Shown here in pieces: positions 37,894-47,261 of a stretch of 64,000 bases of DNA. A program made the translations under genes and the position numbers. This stretch comes from Sporosarcina sp. PTS2304 (GTDB lineage: Bacteria; Bacillota; Bacilli; Bacillales_A; Planococcaceae): contig NZ_CP031230.1 of assembly GCF_003351785.1 (NCBI RefSeq), positions 434,001-498,000 of the forward strand, read 5' to 3'. Within the stretch, counting starts at the first letter, position 1. Every line of letters starts with the position of its first letter. The notes below the pieces were generated by a model. That model did no database searches. It saw nothing but the letters and a program-made list of their open reading frames with translations, and was not told the origin of the DNA.

Positions 37894-38253
37894 TTACAAA
37901 CTATATTGCTTTAACTCGTCATATACTGCCTTAGTAGTTAGTTCGCAGTCCTTCACCAGGCTAGCCGGGAAGTCTTCTTCTTCACCGTATTCTACGCCAA
38001 ATGGATAGTAATATTTGCCAAGCACAGGTTGCTTTAAGCGGACGGTTGCTTTTCTACCATCAATATCGCCTTCAACTAATTCACCGAAAATTCGTAAGTA
38101 ATATGTACCTTCACGGATCACATACTTCTTATCGAAAGTTACACGCTCATAATCCCATTGTCCATCTAGTCCAAGATTATTCTTAAGCATAATTTCTTCC
38201 ATAACTTTTAAATCTGCTACAAGGCCTTTAATGCCTGTATTTTCAACATACAT
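37894..38253 (-). CDS. YugN-like family protein
   Basis: A 119-residue soluble protein whose sequence (MLKNNLGLDGQWDYERVTFD, GTYYLRIFGELVEGDID, YYYPFGVEYGEEE) matches the YugN-like family of unknown function. Start at 38253 with AAGGGGG upstream; the extension to 38271 begins before that site. The gene has its own terminator and lies divergent to ylbC. Confidence 0.82.
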   Translation of the reverse strand: MYVENTGIKGLVADLKVMEEIMLKNNLGLDGQWDYERVTFDKKYVIREGTYYLRIFGELVEGDIDGRKATVRLKQPVLGKYYYPFGVEYGEEEDFPASLVKDCELTTKAVYDELKQYSL

Positions 38254-38472
38254 TCGTAAATCCCCCTTCATGTTCGTTCAGACGAATACTTATACCATTA
38301 TATCATAAAACAAATCAAATTTAGTTGCAATGACAACATTGTGTCAACGCTTTCTCAAGCTATGTAATAAAGATGACTCCTGTAGACGTATTCTGTACAA
38401 TACTAAGTAGGATAATTGTAACGTACATTGTATATTACTGATCGTCTAAAGAGAAAGGAGAGGGTGTGTACT

Positions 38473-39552
38473 ATGTGGAGAGTTGGTTGGAAGATCCTTC
38501 TTCTGTTAGCTATTTTCATGGGAGTATTTTATTTTATGAATGATAATATAAGTGAGAATAAACCACTTGAGTCACCAGTTCAGCATGGTTCACCGATTGC
38601 AGTGCCAGAAAAGGGGCAACTAATCGACGGGGATGGAATGCCAAGACCTACGGAAGGGATTTCGATTTATGTCGGTGGGAAATCAGAAAAGTTAGAAGAA
38701 GCATTTGGCAAACCGACACGTGTAGAACCTTCAAGTTTTCAATATGAATGGTGGATATATACAGAAGAACCGCGTTTCATGGCGAGTGTACTAAAAGGGA
38801 AAGTAAATCAAATATATACTGCAGATACGACAGTAGATGTTTCACCTTTTACCATTCGGCAGGACGTAGAAGAGATTCATCGATTTACACCGATTGAGTC
38901 GGAAATAAACGTCACGATCAAGGATAATATTTATACATTTTCATTAAACAGTGAAGATATTAAAAATCGAATTCTTATACCGTACCAGAACTTATACGTT
39001 CAGTTATATATCGATCAGGTAGACGGACAGTTAGAAGGCGTTCGTTTTATTAGTCCGAATACATTAGTGAAGCATCAGCCGTACGACATGACTTATTTAG
39101 GTGAGATAATCGAGGCGCCAAAACCGTCCTCCACAGTACAAACAGAAGTAGATCGGTCGATGGAAAGACAGACGCTGGAGTTAACAAATCAAATACGAGA
39201 GGAACACAATCTCCCTGTCCTGGAAGAAAGTGAAAAATTGGCTACGCTGTCTTGGGAGCATAGCCAAGAAATGATATTTCAAAAATATAGCTCACACGCT
39301 GAACGTACCACAGAACTATTTTCGAATCGTTTAAAAGCTGCTGGAATTACTAGTGCAAAAGCAGGTGAGAATACAGCGTTTAATTATATTGACGCAATCG
39401 AAACTGTGCATGGTTGGCTAAACTCTCCAAAGCACAGAGACGTTTTATTGAATCCTTCATTTACACATACTGGAGTCGGCGTGTATAACAAATATTACAC
39501 TCAATCCTTTATTGCTCACAATAAGACGATTGAAACAACGGAAGAAGACTAA
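38473..39552 (+). CDS. ylbC: CAP-domain (SCP/PR1) protein YlbC
   Basis: A 359-residue protein with an N-terminal signal anchor (residues 5-22), a CAP-associated N-terminal domain (GISIYVGGKSEKLEEAFGKP, about 60-200) and a C-terminal CAP domain (about 240-355). CAP signatures are present: LTNQIREEHNLPVLE, LATLSWEHSQEM, AGENTAFNY and HGWLNSPKHRDVLLNPSF. Extracellular location is inferred. The role is unknown. The ATG at 38473 follows GGAGAGGG. Its 3' end overlaps the convergent aspartokinase-like gene by 44 bases. Confidence 0.88.
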   Translation: MWRVGWKILLLLAIFMGVFYFMNDNISENKPLESPVQHGSPIAVPEKGQLIDGDGMPRPTEGISIYVGGKSEKLEEAFGKPTRVEPSSFQYEWWIYTEEPRFMASVLKGKVNQIYTADTTVDVSPFTIRQDVEEIHRFTPIESEINVTIKDNIYTFSLNSEDIKNRILIPYQNLYVQLYIDQVDGQLEGVRFISPNTLVKHQPYDMTYLGEIIEAPKPSSTVQTEVDRSMERQTLELTNQIREEHNLPVLEESEKLATLSWEHSQEMIFQKYSSHAERTTELFSNRLKAAGITSAKAGENTAFNYIDAIETVHGWLNSPKHRDVLLNPSFTHTGVGVYNKYYTQSFIAHNKTIETTEED

Positions 39553-40303
39553 GGAAGGATCCACGTCCCTTCTTTCTCAGATGCAATGCCTCGAATGTGA
39601 AGAGGTATTGCATTTTTTTTGCATATTTTGCGGCTTTCTTCTGTATGATCGGTCGACTGCAATCGAGTAGTGGTAAAAACTTATCAAATGTTAATCTATC
39701 GAATGCTTTGTAGTGCGTGGTCTTGTGTGGATCGGCTGACATGACCGCAGGAACGTCTTTATAAAACTCTACATGGCTCGCTTGCAACGCTGCAGCTAAA
39801 GCGATAGCGGTTAAATCACTGCCGCCTCTCCCTAATGTCATAAATTGCCCTTGTTTATTCATTCCCTGGAATCCTGGAACGATTAAACAAGAATGGTTTT
39901 GTAATGTTTCCAACAAATGACTCGTATTGACTTTTTCAATAGTTGCATTACAAAAATCGCCAGTAGTACGGATGCCTGTATTTTGTCCATAGACAATCGT
40001 GTTATCCACCCCTGTTTTACTTAATTCTGCAGACAGAACAGCGGCTGATATTAATTCTCCGCATGCAGCAGCCAAATCCCGCGCTTCTCCAGAGTTTGCA
40101 AAAGCATCTGTAACGTTAAGCAATTGATCGGTTGAGTATGCATCCGGACCTCTCCCCATAGCAGAAACTACAACGACTACCGCCTCATATTTCAATAAAG
40201 CTCGCTGAATATGTTGAATGCACTTCGCACGTTGTTGCTGATTCCGCATAGCAATTCCGCCGAATTTTTGGATAATCATAGAATCCCAACTTTCTCGTGA
40301 CAT
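39509..40303 (-). CDS. Short aspartokinase-like protein lacking ACT domains
   Basis: A 264-residue protein that consists of the amino-acid kinase domain only; ordinary aspartokinases have about 400 residues with two ACT domains. The opening IIQKFGGIAM corresponds to the family motif KFGGTS, but the Thr-Ser pair is replaced. The catalytic GRGGSDLTAIALAAAL motif is intact, and DVPAVMSADPHKT corresponds to the DV-G-x-TADP loop. If active it would phosphorylate aspartate without feedback control, feeding lysine, diaminopimelate and dipicolinate synthesis. It is divergent from a MurE paralogue. Start at 40303 with AAAGGTG. Confidence 0.75.
   Translation of the reverse strand: MSRESWDSMIIQKFGGIAMRNQQQRAKCIQHIQRALLKYEAVVVVVSAMGRGPDAYSTDQLLNVTDAFANSGEARDLAAACGELISAAVLSAELSKTGVDNTIVYGQNTGIRTTGDFCNATIEKVNTSHLLETLQNHSCLIVPGFQGMNKQGQFMTLGRGGSDLTAIALAAALQASHVEFYKDVPAVMSADPHKTTHYKAFDRLTFDKFLPLLDCSRPIIQKKAAKYAKKMQYLFTFEALHLRKKGRGSFLSLLPLFQSSYCEQ
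39581..39620 (+). terminator. Terminator of ylbC, embedded in the opposite-strand gene
   Basis: ATGCAATGCCTC (39581-39592) pairs with GAGGTATTGCAT (39602-39613) with one G-T pair, followed by eight T. It lies wholly within the coding sequence of the minus-strand aspartokinase-like gene, where it encodes part of MQYLFTFEALHL. Confidence 0.85.
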
Positions 40304-40389
40304 TCTTGTTACACCTTTCATAAGATACTTTATACTTCGTTTTATTATATTCTGCGGTAGATAAAATGTTCGGGAAGGGGCGAGAGACC

Positions 40390-41808
40390 TTGCTTTTATC
40401 AGAGCTAATAAAAGATTGGCCGTGTACAGTGTTGCAAGGATCGATTCGACAAACGATTCGTGGACTTAGTGAATCATCTGCCAGAATTGAGAAAGGATAT
40501 ATATTTGTAGTCAGGAAAGGCAGAAGGCTAGACGGAGCGGAATATATGGAGGAAGCACTTGAAAATGGTGCGAACACGATTATTATTGATCGAACGAATC
40601 TAGACTTGTCGCGTATTCCAACTGATGTAACTGTGTTGGTTGTACCAGATAGTTCCTTATTTATTTCTTATGCAAGTGCCAAGTTGTCGGGATATCCAGG
40701 TGAGGAATTGACGATTATTGCAGTCACGGGAACGAATGGGAAAACAACCGTCAGTCACTTTATTGGTCAAATGCTACAGACAGTTGGAAAAAGTGTAGCG
40801 ATTATAGGGACGACAGGAATTTATGTAAATGGGAAATTATACAAAACGATAGAAGATTCGCTGACAACGATGCCGGCGGAAACATTGCACCCTCTTTTGC
40901 GAGAATGTGCAGAGCGCGGAGTTACACACGTAATTCTGGAAGCTTCGTCATTGGGATTAGAAGGTAACCGCTTGGCACATTGTCCGATAGCGATTGGCAT
41001 ATTGTTAAATATTGGTGTAGATCACTATGAAGAGCACGGGGGAAAAGAGTCTTATATTCGAGCAAAGAAAAGATTATTTACATTATCTAAAAAAATGATT
41101 GTAAATGAAGATGATTTACTTTGTTTCGAAATAGGGAAGGAAATGACTGTGCCCCCCATCTATTTTGGTCAAAATCATATAAACGGCGAGCAGCAAACGC
41201 TTGAGATTCGTATAGCTGGTAAACATAATGAAATAAATGCCAGAGCTGCATGCTGTGCACTGAATGCACTTGGGTACACAATCGATGAAATTCAACCACT
41301 TGTGTCGTCTTTGTGTTTACCTGCCGGAAGGATGCAGAAGCAATCACAGCACGGTATTGATGTATACGTGGATTATGCTCATACGCCGGACGCGCTGCAA
41401 GTCGTATTGGCGGCATTACATGATGAGGAAAAAAACATACTTACCGTCTTCGGTTGCGGAGGAGAGCGTGATCGTGACAAAAGACCGCAAATGGGGGCAA
41501 TCGCAGCACAGTACAGTTCACATGTGATTGTAACTTCGGATAATCCGAGATCAGAAGAGCCTGCACAAATCATTTTAGACATTTTATGTGGAACAACCGG
41601 TTTTTCGACGCCAATTGATGTATTCATTAATCGAAAATATGCGATCCGCTACGCTATTCGTAAAGCGCAATATGGAGACATCGTATTAGTTGCTGGAAAA
41701 GGTCATGAACAAACGCAGCAGATTGGCAATGATATACTTCCATTTTCCGATGTAGAAGAAGTGAAACATGCTTTGAACGAACGCAACTCCGACAACGATT
41801 ATTCTTAA
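40390..41808 (+). CDS. MurE-type UDP-MurNAc-tripeptide ligase (second MurE, DNPR type)
   Basis: A Mur ligase of 472 residues with the three Mur domains: N-terminal UDP-binding, central ATPase with VTGTNGKTT (about residue 112) and a C-terminal domain. The amino-acid-selecting motif is DNPRSEEP (Asp at about residue 384), the form associated with meso-diaminopimelate rather than L-lysine. In B. subtilis murE lies after spoVD, and the dcw cluster of this genome starts at 58.4 kb, so this is probably a paralogue. The TTG at 40390, behind GGAAGGGG, gives MLLSELIKDW, as in MurE; the ATG at 40366 precedes that site. Confidence 0.85.
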   Translation: MLLSELIKDWPCTVLQGSIRQTIRGLSESSARIEKGYIFVVRKGRRLDGAEYMEEALENGANTIIIDRTNLDLSRIPTDVTVLVVPDSSLFISYASAKLSGYPGEELTIIAVTGTNGKTTVSHFIGQMLQTVGKSVAIIGTTGIYVNGKLYKTIEDSLTTMPAETLHPLLRECAERGVTHVILEASSLGLEGNRLAHCPIAIGILLNIGVDHYEEHGGKESYIRAKKRLFTLSKKMIVNEDDLLCFEIGKEMTVPPIYFGQNHINGEQQTLEIRIAGKHNEINARAACCALNALGYTIDEIQPLVSSLCLPAGRMQKQSQHGIDVYVDYAHTPDALQVVLAALHDEEKNILTVFGCGGERDRDKRPQMGAIAAQYSSHVIVTSDNPRSEEPAQIILDILCGTTGFSTPIDVFINRKYAIRYAIRKAQYGDIVLVAGKGHEQTQQIGNDILPFSDVEEVKHALNERNSDNDYS

Positions 41809-41867
41809 TGAATAGTCGAATGAAAGATTTTTTGTTATGATAGTACGGATAGGAGGTGCGGCAATCT

Positions 41868-42311
41868 ATGATGATGACGGATGAATGGATGCGAGTCATC
41901 GATATGGCGGAAGAACTTTCCGATATGCTGCTGCGTTCTGAGGTTGTAAAAACCTATCGTGACGCATACGACCAAGTGTATTCAAATGAGGATCTACGGA
42001 AGCAGATCGTTGCATTTAATAAAATGAAAGAACAATATGAGGACGTTCAACGCTTTGGACGTTACCACCCGGACTATAAGGTAATTATGAAGGAAATCAG
42101 ACTTCAAAAAAGAGCCTTAGATTTGAGAGAAGAAGTAGCTGCTTTACGTTTAGCGGAGAATGATGTCCAGTCACTTTTAGATGAGATCGGCAGGCTGATA
42201 GGCCAATCCGTTTCAGATGCGGTGAAAGTTCCTGCAGGCGATGGCGCTTTTACTAATACTTCATGTGGTGGCGGATGCGGTTCAGGCGGTAGTTGCTCTT
42301 GCTCCGCTTGA
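41868..42311 (+). CDS. ylbF: RicF/YlbF family regulator of RNase Y
   Basis: A 147-residue helical protein of the YlbF/YmcA family. With RicA (YmcA) and RicT (YaaT) it forms the Y-complex, which steers RNase Y cleavage and is needed for competence, biofilm formation and sporulation in B. subtilis. The Cys-rich C-terminus (CGGGCGSGGSCSC) fits the reported iron-sulfur cluster ligands of that complex. The AGGAGG site 11 bases upstream supports the ATG at 41868, though either of the next two ATGs is possible. Confidence 0.92.
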   Translation: MMMTDEWMRVIDMAEELSDMLLRSEVVKTYRDAYDQVYSNEDLRKQIVAFNKMKEQYEDVQRFGRYHPDYKVIMKEIRLQKRALDLREEVAALRLAENDVQSLLDEIGRLIGQSVSDAVKVPAGDGAFTNTSCGGGCGSGGSCSCSA

Positions 42312-42424
42312 GTAGCTACATGAAAAAGACAGGGAAACTAAAATAAAGTCCGTTCCCCTGCGCTCTACAAGACACGCTTTCCGCTCTGCTACACTCTACT
42401 GTGCAAAGTTACTAACAGCAACAC

Positions 42425-42465
42425 GCAAAAAGCGTAAAGGATCAAATGTCCTTTACGCTTTTTGC
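42425..42465. terminator. Bidirectional terminator between ylbF and the GDPD-like gene
   Basis: A perfect 17-bp stem, GCAAAAAGCGTAAAGGA at 42425-42441 with its complement at 42449-42465; its A-run and T-run arms make it usable from both sides. Confidence 0.88.
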
Positions 42466-42482
42466 ATGTTATGCCCCAGTCC

Positions 42483-43361
42483 CTAATTAGCATTACAAAA
42501 AGTTAATACCTCTTCGGGTGTATGTGTAATGAATCCGTCAACATGCAGTTTATGTAACTTCTGCATTGTTGAAGCATCAGATATCTCATAAAACACGGAA
42601 ATATTTAACTGTTGGAGGAAATGTACGAATCCTTCCGAAGGGACTGGAAATAAACCGAACTTTTCGGGGACACAGAATAAATCAGCAGTTGGTTTGTATA
42701 AGTGTCCAAATCCACTGTTATATGCAACGTAAGCTTTTTTTATTTCTTCATTACCTGCACCTAGCGCAACGGAGTTTTGAGCGTATAAATTAAAACGGTC
42801 AATTTGTTCATCGTATATGCTCGTGATCACTACTCTTTCTGCAGCATCCATCTCTTTAAGTAACCGCCATAACTTCGAAGGAATCAAACTACCCTCATAT
42901 GTATCAGGAGAGTCACTTATAGAAATGATAACAAGTAATTGAGGGAATTTTTCTAAAAGTTCACGTAAAGAAATTATTTGTGCAGAAGTAGTTGTTGCAG
43001 AATATTCCGATGACTCAGTTTCTACATCCAATTCATCTTTTATTTCGGCTAGTGTATAGTCTGCAACTTCGATTGAGTATAAAAGATCAAGGCACGGTAC
43101 CACTACTATTTCTTCATCCTTTGTTAACTGGACATCGACTACTAACCCGTGAACACCCAAATCAGCTGCGTGTGTGTATGATGAAAGTGATTGATCAGAA
43201 GAGTTATCAGTACTATTTACATCTGCTACTATCGCTATTTCAGAAAATTGTAGCGCCTTTTTTTCAGCTCGCGGCTCTGGTTTAACCACTACTTTAGAAG
43301 CCGCCCATGCAGCTACACTAGCAGCTCCTACTGTTAAAGCAACTTTTGTTTTCCTGCCCAC
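42483..43361 (-). CDS. GDPD-fold protein lacking catalytic residues
   Basis: A 292-residue protein with an N-terminal membrane segment (ALTVGAASVAAWAASKVVV) and a glycerophosphodiester phosphodiesterase-like barrel. The family landmark GADGIELDVQLTKDG is recognisable as GVHGLVVDVQLTKDEEIVVV. The HRG-x-ENT entry motif is replaced (IAIVADVNS, SSDQSLSS), the metal-binding Glu of the E-x-D pair is Val, and the later catalytic His in H-D is Pro-Cys. It is therefore probably a non-enzymatic relative. The GTG at 43361 has GAGGAGG upstream and is preferred to the ATG at 43397. Confidence 0.75.
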   Translation of the reverse strand: MGRKTKVALTVGAASVAAWAASKVVVKPEPRAEKKALQFSEIAIVADVNSTDNSSDQSLSSYTHAADLGVHGLVVDVQLTKDEEIVVVPCLDLLYSIEVADYTLAEIKDELDVETESSEYSATTTSAQIISLRELLEKFPQLLVIISISDSPDTYEGSLIPSKLWRLLKEMDAAERVVITSIYDEQIDRFNLYAQNSVALGAGNEEIKKAYVAYNSGFGHLYKPTADLFCVPEKFGLFPVPSEGFVHFLQQLNISVFYEISDASTMQKLHKLHVDGFITHTPEEVLTFCNAN

Positions 43362-43609
43362 TTTAAAAAACCTCCTCAGTAGCTGGTTTACATGCAATGC
43401 CTTTCATTCAGAACCAAATGAAAGAAGACAAATATCTAACTTAGTGTACCCTATTCATCAGATGGTACGCAATCATTGAAGAATGATAATCGTACGACAA
43501 AGAATGACGTTTCTAGCGTATAATAATATAATACGAACATTCCATATGCAAGGTTGCAGGTCTTTTCTCACCTATGGTATTGTATGAAGTAAGAAAGAGG
43601 GGGAGAATT

Positions 43610-43882
43610 ATGATTGATCGACAAGGAATAATTGTCTATCTCCATCATTTAAAACAAGCAAAATCATTAAGAAAATTTGGGCATGTTCATTATATTTCTA
43701 AAAGAATGAAATATGTTGTCCTTTATTGTGATATGGATGAAATAGAAGGAACTATTAGTAAATTAGAGCGTTTATCTGCTGTGAAGAAAGTAATACGTTC
43801 AGAACGCCCATTTGTTAGCACGGTATATGAAAATGCCAAGCCGGACAAAGCAAAAGAGTACGATTATAAAACAGGTTTATAA
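43610..43882 (+). CDS. ylbG: YlbG family protein (UPF0298)
   Basis: A 90-residue protein matching YlbG/UPF0298 (RQGIIVYLHHLKQAKSLRKF, HYISKRMKYVVLYC). In B. subtilis ylbG follows ylbF; here an unrelated minus-strand gene lies between them. The function is unknown. GAGGGGGAG precedes the ATG at 43610. Its stop lies in the loop/arm of a terminator hairpin. Confidence 0.88.
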   Translation: MIDRQGIIVYLHHLKQAKSLRKFGHVHYISKRMKYVVLYCDMDEIEGTISKLERLSAVKKVIRSERPFVSTVYENAKPDKAKEYDYKTGL

Positions 43883-43895
43883 TCGTACTCTTTGC
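43852..43895. terminator. Bidirectional terminator overlapping the ylbG stop
   Basis: AAAGAGTACGATTATAAA (about 43853-43870) pairs with its complement at 43876-43893 around a 5-base loop. The T-runs are short on both sides. Confidence 0.75.
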
Positions 43896-43896
43896 A

Positions 43897-44292
43897 TTAT
43901 TGAAGTGGGGGCAGTAAGTGATTCAAACGTAAAACTCCGATGACGTATTGATAATACAGTTGAGTTTCGGGAAACAGGGAAGAATGTTTCACTTCTAATC
44001 GGACAGGCTGGATGTGTAAGGACTTGGCATGTTCTATAAACAATTCATAGCGTTTAGATGGTTTGTCTGCCGTCAGCTTAATTCCTTCTCTGCATATATA
44101 AATGGGCATAAAATGACTATCTGCTGTAGCAGGTGTAAAAGAAACAGCGATAGAAACTTTCTCATTTTCTCCATCTTTAGAAGAGAACACGTAAGCTTTA
44201 AATATTCTACGGGAATTTGTAGACATTAATTCGAATAATTCATAAATGTCACTATATCCTTCCCCAAGTTCAATAAAACGTTGTTGGATCAT
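43897..44292 (-). CDS. Conserved-type protein of unknown function (131 residues)
   Basis: A soluble protein with no signal or membrane segment: IELGEGYSDIYELFELMSTN at the start, then a beta-rich part (FKAYVFSSKDGENEKVSIAV, SHFMPIYICREGIKL) and a C-terminus with QYVIGVLRLNHLLPP. I recall similar proteins in Bacillales beside ylbG, under inconsistent names, and cannot assign a function. The start at 44292 has GGAAG upstream; the longer frame to 44340 would overlap the divergent gene's leader. Confidence 0.68.
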   Translation of the reverse strand: MIQQRFIELGEGYSDIYELFELMSTNSRRIFKAYVFSSKDGENEKVSIAVSFTPATADSHFMPIYICREGIKLTADKPSKRYELFIEHAKSLHIQPVRLEVKHSSLFPETQLYYQYVIGVLRLNHLLPPLQ

Positions 44293-44363
44293 AATCAAGC
44301 GCTTCCTTTCAAGCAAGTAGTAGTGGTTCGTAACCATCATACCATGTGATGAGGTGTTGTACT

Positions 44364-45802
44364 TTGAAAGCTATAGTGAGGATTTTATTTCTTTTGGCAG
44401 CGGTCAACGGGGGGCTCATTTATTTACATTACAGTCAATTTGCCAATGCGAATGATGACAATGAGCATGTGAAGAATTACCGCCAAGAAATAGAAGTCAT
44501 CAATCGGTCAGATGGATTGTACATCCGCCATCATTTTTATAATTTGTCTGCAGATAGATATGAAATCATTTGGCCAAAAGGTAGTATAGATCACGGATGC
44601 CTGACGGAAGGATCTGCTTCTTGCTCGCGGTTAAATGAATCTACTATTGCATTTGATGAGGGAGAACGTGATCAGCAGTCCATTACGTACAAATTGCCTA
44701 AAAAAGAACCGTTAACGAGTCGTAAATTATTTAAGAATCCATTTGTCGTATTAAAAGACGCCAAGCCGTTGACAACAGTCTTTCATATGACTGACGAACA
44801 AAATATAGGCGGTATGTGGATAAATGGCTTGGAACAGGTAGGCACAGCAGACAAAGAGCGAATAACGTATCGACTGTATCGCGGTGTAGGCTTTGTAAAT
44901 GAATTATATTGGCAACCGGAAGCTGTTCCGCTAGCGTATTCATCAAATAAATTAACAGTTTACGGTACAAATATAGAAAAAAAGCAAATTGAACAAATGA
45001 AGAACATGTTGGAAGCGGTTGGCGGCAAGCATGTAAGTGTCGTCCTGTCTCCACGCAACCAACCTTTATATGCACAACGATTCATCGTGGAGAAGAGTAA
45101 TCAGATGAATCAAGTGCTGAAACAGGTAGCAAGAATGAGTGTTCAATCTCGCTTCACACTTTTAGCAGATGAGCCTTCGATGAATAGCATACTGGCTTCA
45201 CTTTTAGCTGACGAAGCGGTTGGCACAAAGGCAGAGCAATCAGTATATAAACGATTGAAAGAATCTCTTTCGGAAGAACAGTATGAGTCATTCCGGCAAA
45301 AAATTCACAGTGAAATCGGACATAAGTTATCTGCGGAAAAAATGGATTCTCTTCTATTAGGCATAACGGGCTTTGAATCGCAATTTTTCCAAAAAACAAT
45401 TCGAGAGCAGCAGTTCTCTTATCCTTTTTTATTGTTAGATCCACGAAAAGTGCTGGTTGACAGTGAACTAGCGCCAGCAGCGAAAGTTGTAGTCGAGAAC
45501 GGTAAAAGTTATTATCCGGCTGAAGCGTTGTTGACAAGGATGGGATATCAGCTCACGTCGAATGAACAGTCAATCTATATTGAAAGTCCGAAACGTACGT
45601 ATCGTTTTTCTAAAATTCAACCATTTTATGTTATGAATGAACGCAAATTTGATTACAAGGAAAAGCCTTATGCTTATATAAATCAGACATTGTATTTTGA
45701 TGAAAATTGGTTTAGACGTATATTTTTAGTACTTATCGAAAAAACCGAGCAATCCATTGAAATTGAACAAATTGAGAAGCTGATAAAGGAGATGGAGAAA
45801 GA

Positions 45803-45806
<4 letters not shown>
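44364..45806 (+). CDS. Predicted exported protein with C-terminal stalk-like domain, unknown function
   Basis: A 480-residue protein with an N-terminal signal anchor (VRILFLLAAVNGGLIYL), an extracellular-type beta-rich first half containing a Cys pair (HGCLTEGSASC), a helical middle (SVYKRLKESLSEEQYESFRQ) and a C-terminal segment, VVVENGKSYYPAEALLTRMG then TSNEQSIYIES, resembling copper-amine-oxidase N-like stalk domains. The TTG at 44364 follows GAGGTG. It overlaps rsmD by 4 bases and therefore shares its mRNA. I know no counterpart at this place in B. subtilis. Confidence 0.75.
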
Positions 45807-46844
<1,038 letters not shown>

Positions 46845-46859
46845 TGGAGTAGTGCTATG

Positions 46860-46918
46860 TGAGGGGTCTGTCCTGGAAGTCAGTAACGTCTGATTTTCTG
46901 TGATGACCTCTTTTTTAT
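46860..46918 (+). terminator. Possible terminator of rsmD-coaD
   Basis: GAGGGGTC can pair with GACCTC with a two-base bulge, enclosing a smaller hairpin and followed by TTTTTT. Weaker than the other terminators in the window. Confidence 0.45.
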
Positions 46919-47034
46919 GGAAACGAGTCATCTGTTGGTTGTTATTTTTAAAGTGAGTGGATATGCTGACTGGGAAGTTATGGTTCTGAAGGTTTAGGAT
47001 TCAACGAATGAAAGTGGTGGGAGAGGTAGGGAAT

Positions 47035-47215
47035 GTCGTTACGTTTCGTTCCAGCCGATACGCTTTCCAGAGAGAGCGCGACGGACTCTCAGGAAAGCGT
47101 CGGGTTCTCTCGGGAGAATCCTAAACAATACATAAGCTCTACAACTACTAGTCAAAAGCACCTCATTTCCAAATGCCAATTCCTTTCTTTGGATAATCAA
47201 CAGGCTTTGTTTCTT
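47035..47215 (+). repeat. Reduced copy of the structured repeat (A 5' part joined to B 3' part)
   Basis: GATACGCTTTCCAGAGAG resembles the start of an A core; it runs directly into CTCAGGAAAGCGTC, GGGTTCTCTCGGGAGAATCC of a B core, and then the family's 3' segment (GTCAAAAGCACCTCATTTCC, GGATAATCAACAGGCTT). The interior between A and B is missing. It lies between the convergent ends of coaD and ylbJ. Between 46918 and 47035 I see nothing else. Confidence 0.75.
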
Positions 47216-47261
47216 ACGTTACTAGCCGTTCTCGTCCGTTGCGAGAATCCATTTTGTTTAT

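Noticed and set aside
40304-40389. Sporulation sigma-E or sigma-G promoter between the aspartokinase-like and murE-like genes
   Set aside because: I looked for matching -35/-10 pairs on both strands and found only A/T-rich partial matches, so the cortex hypothesis has no promoter support from sequence.
42350-42424. Another copy of the structured repeat after ylbF (ACACGCTTTCCGCTCTG)
   Set aside because: Only a few bases resemble the A core and no helices can be drawn.
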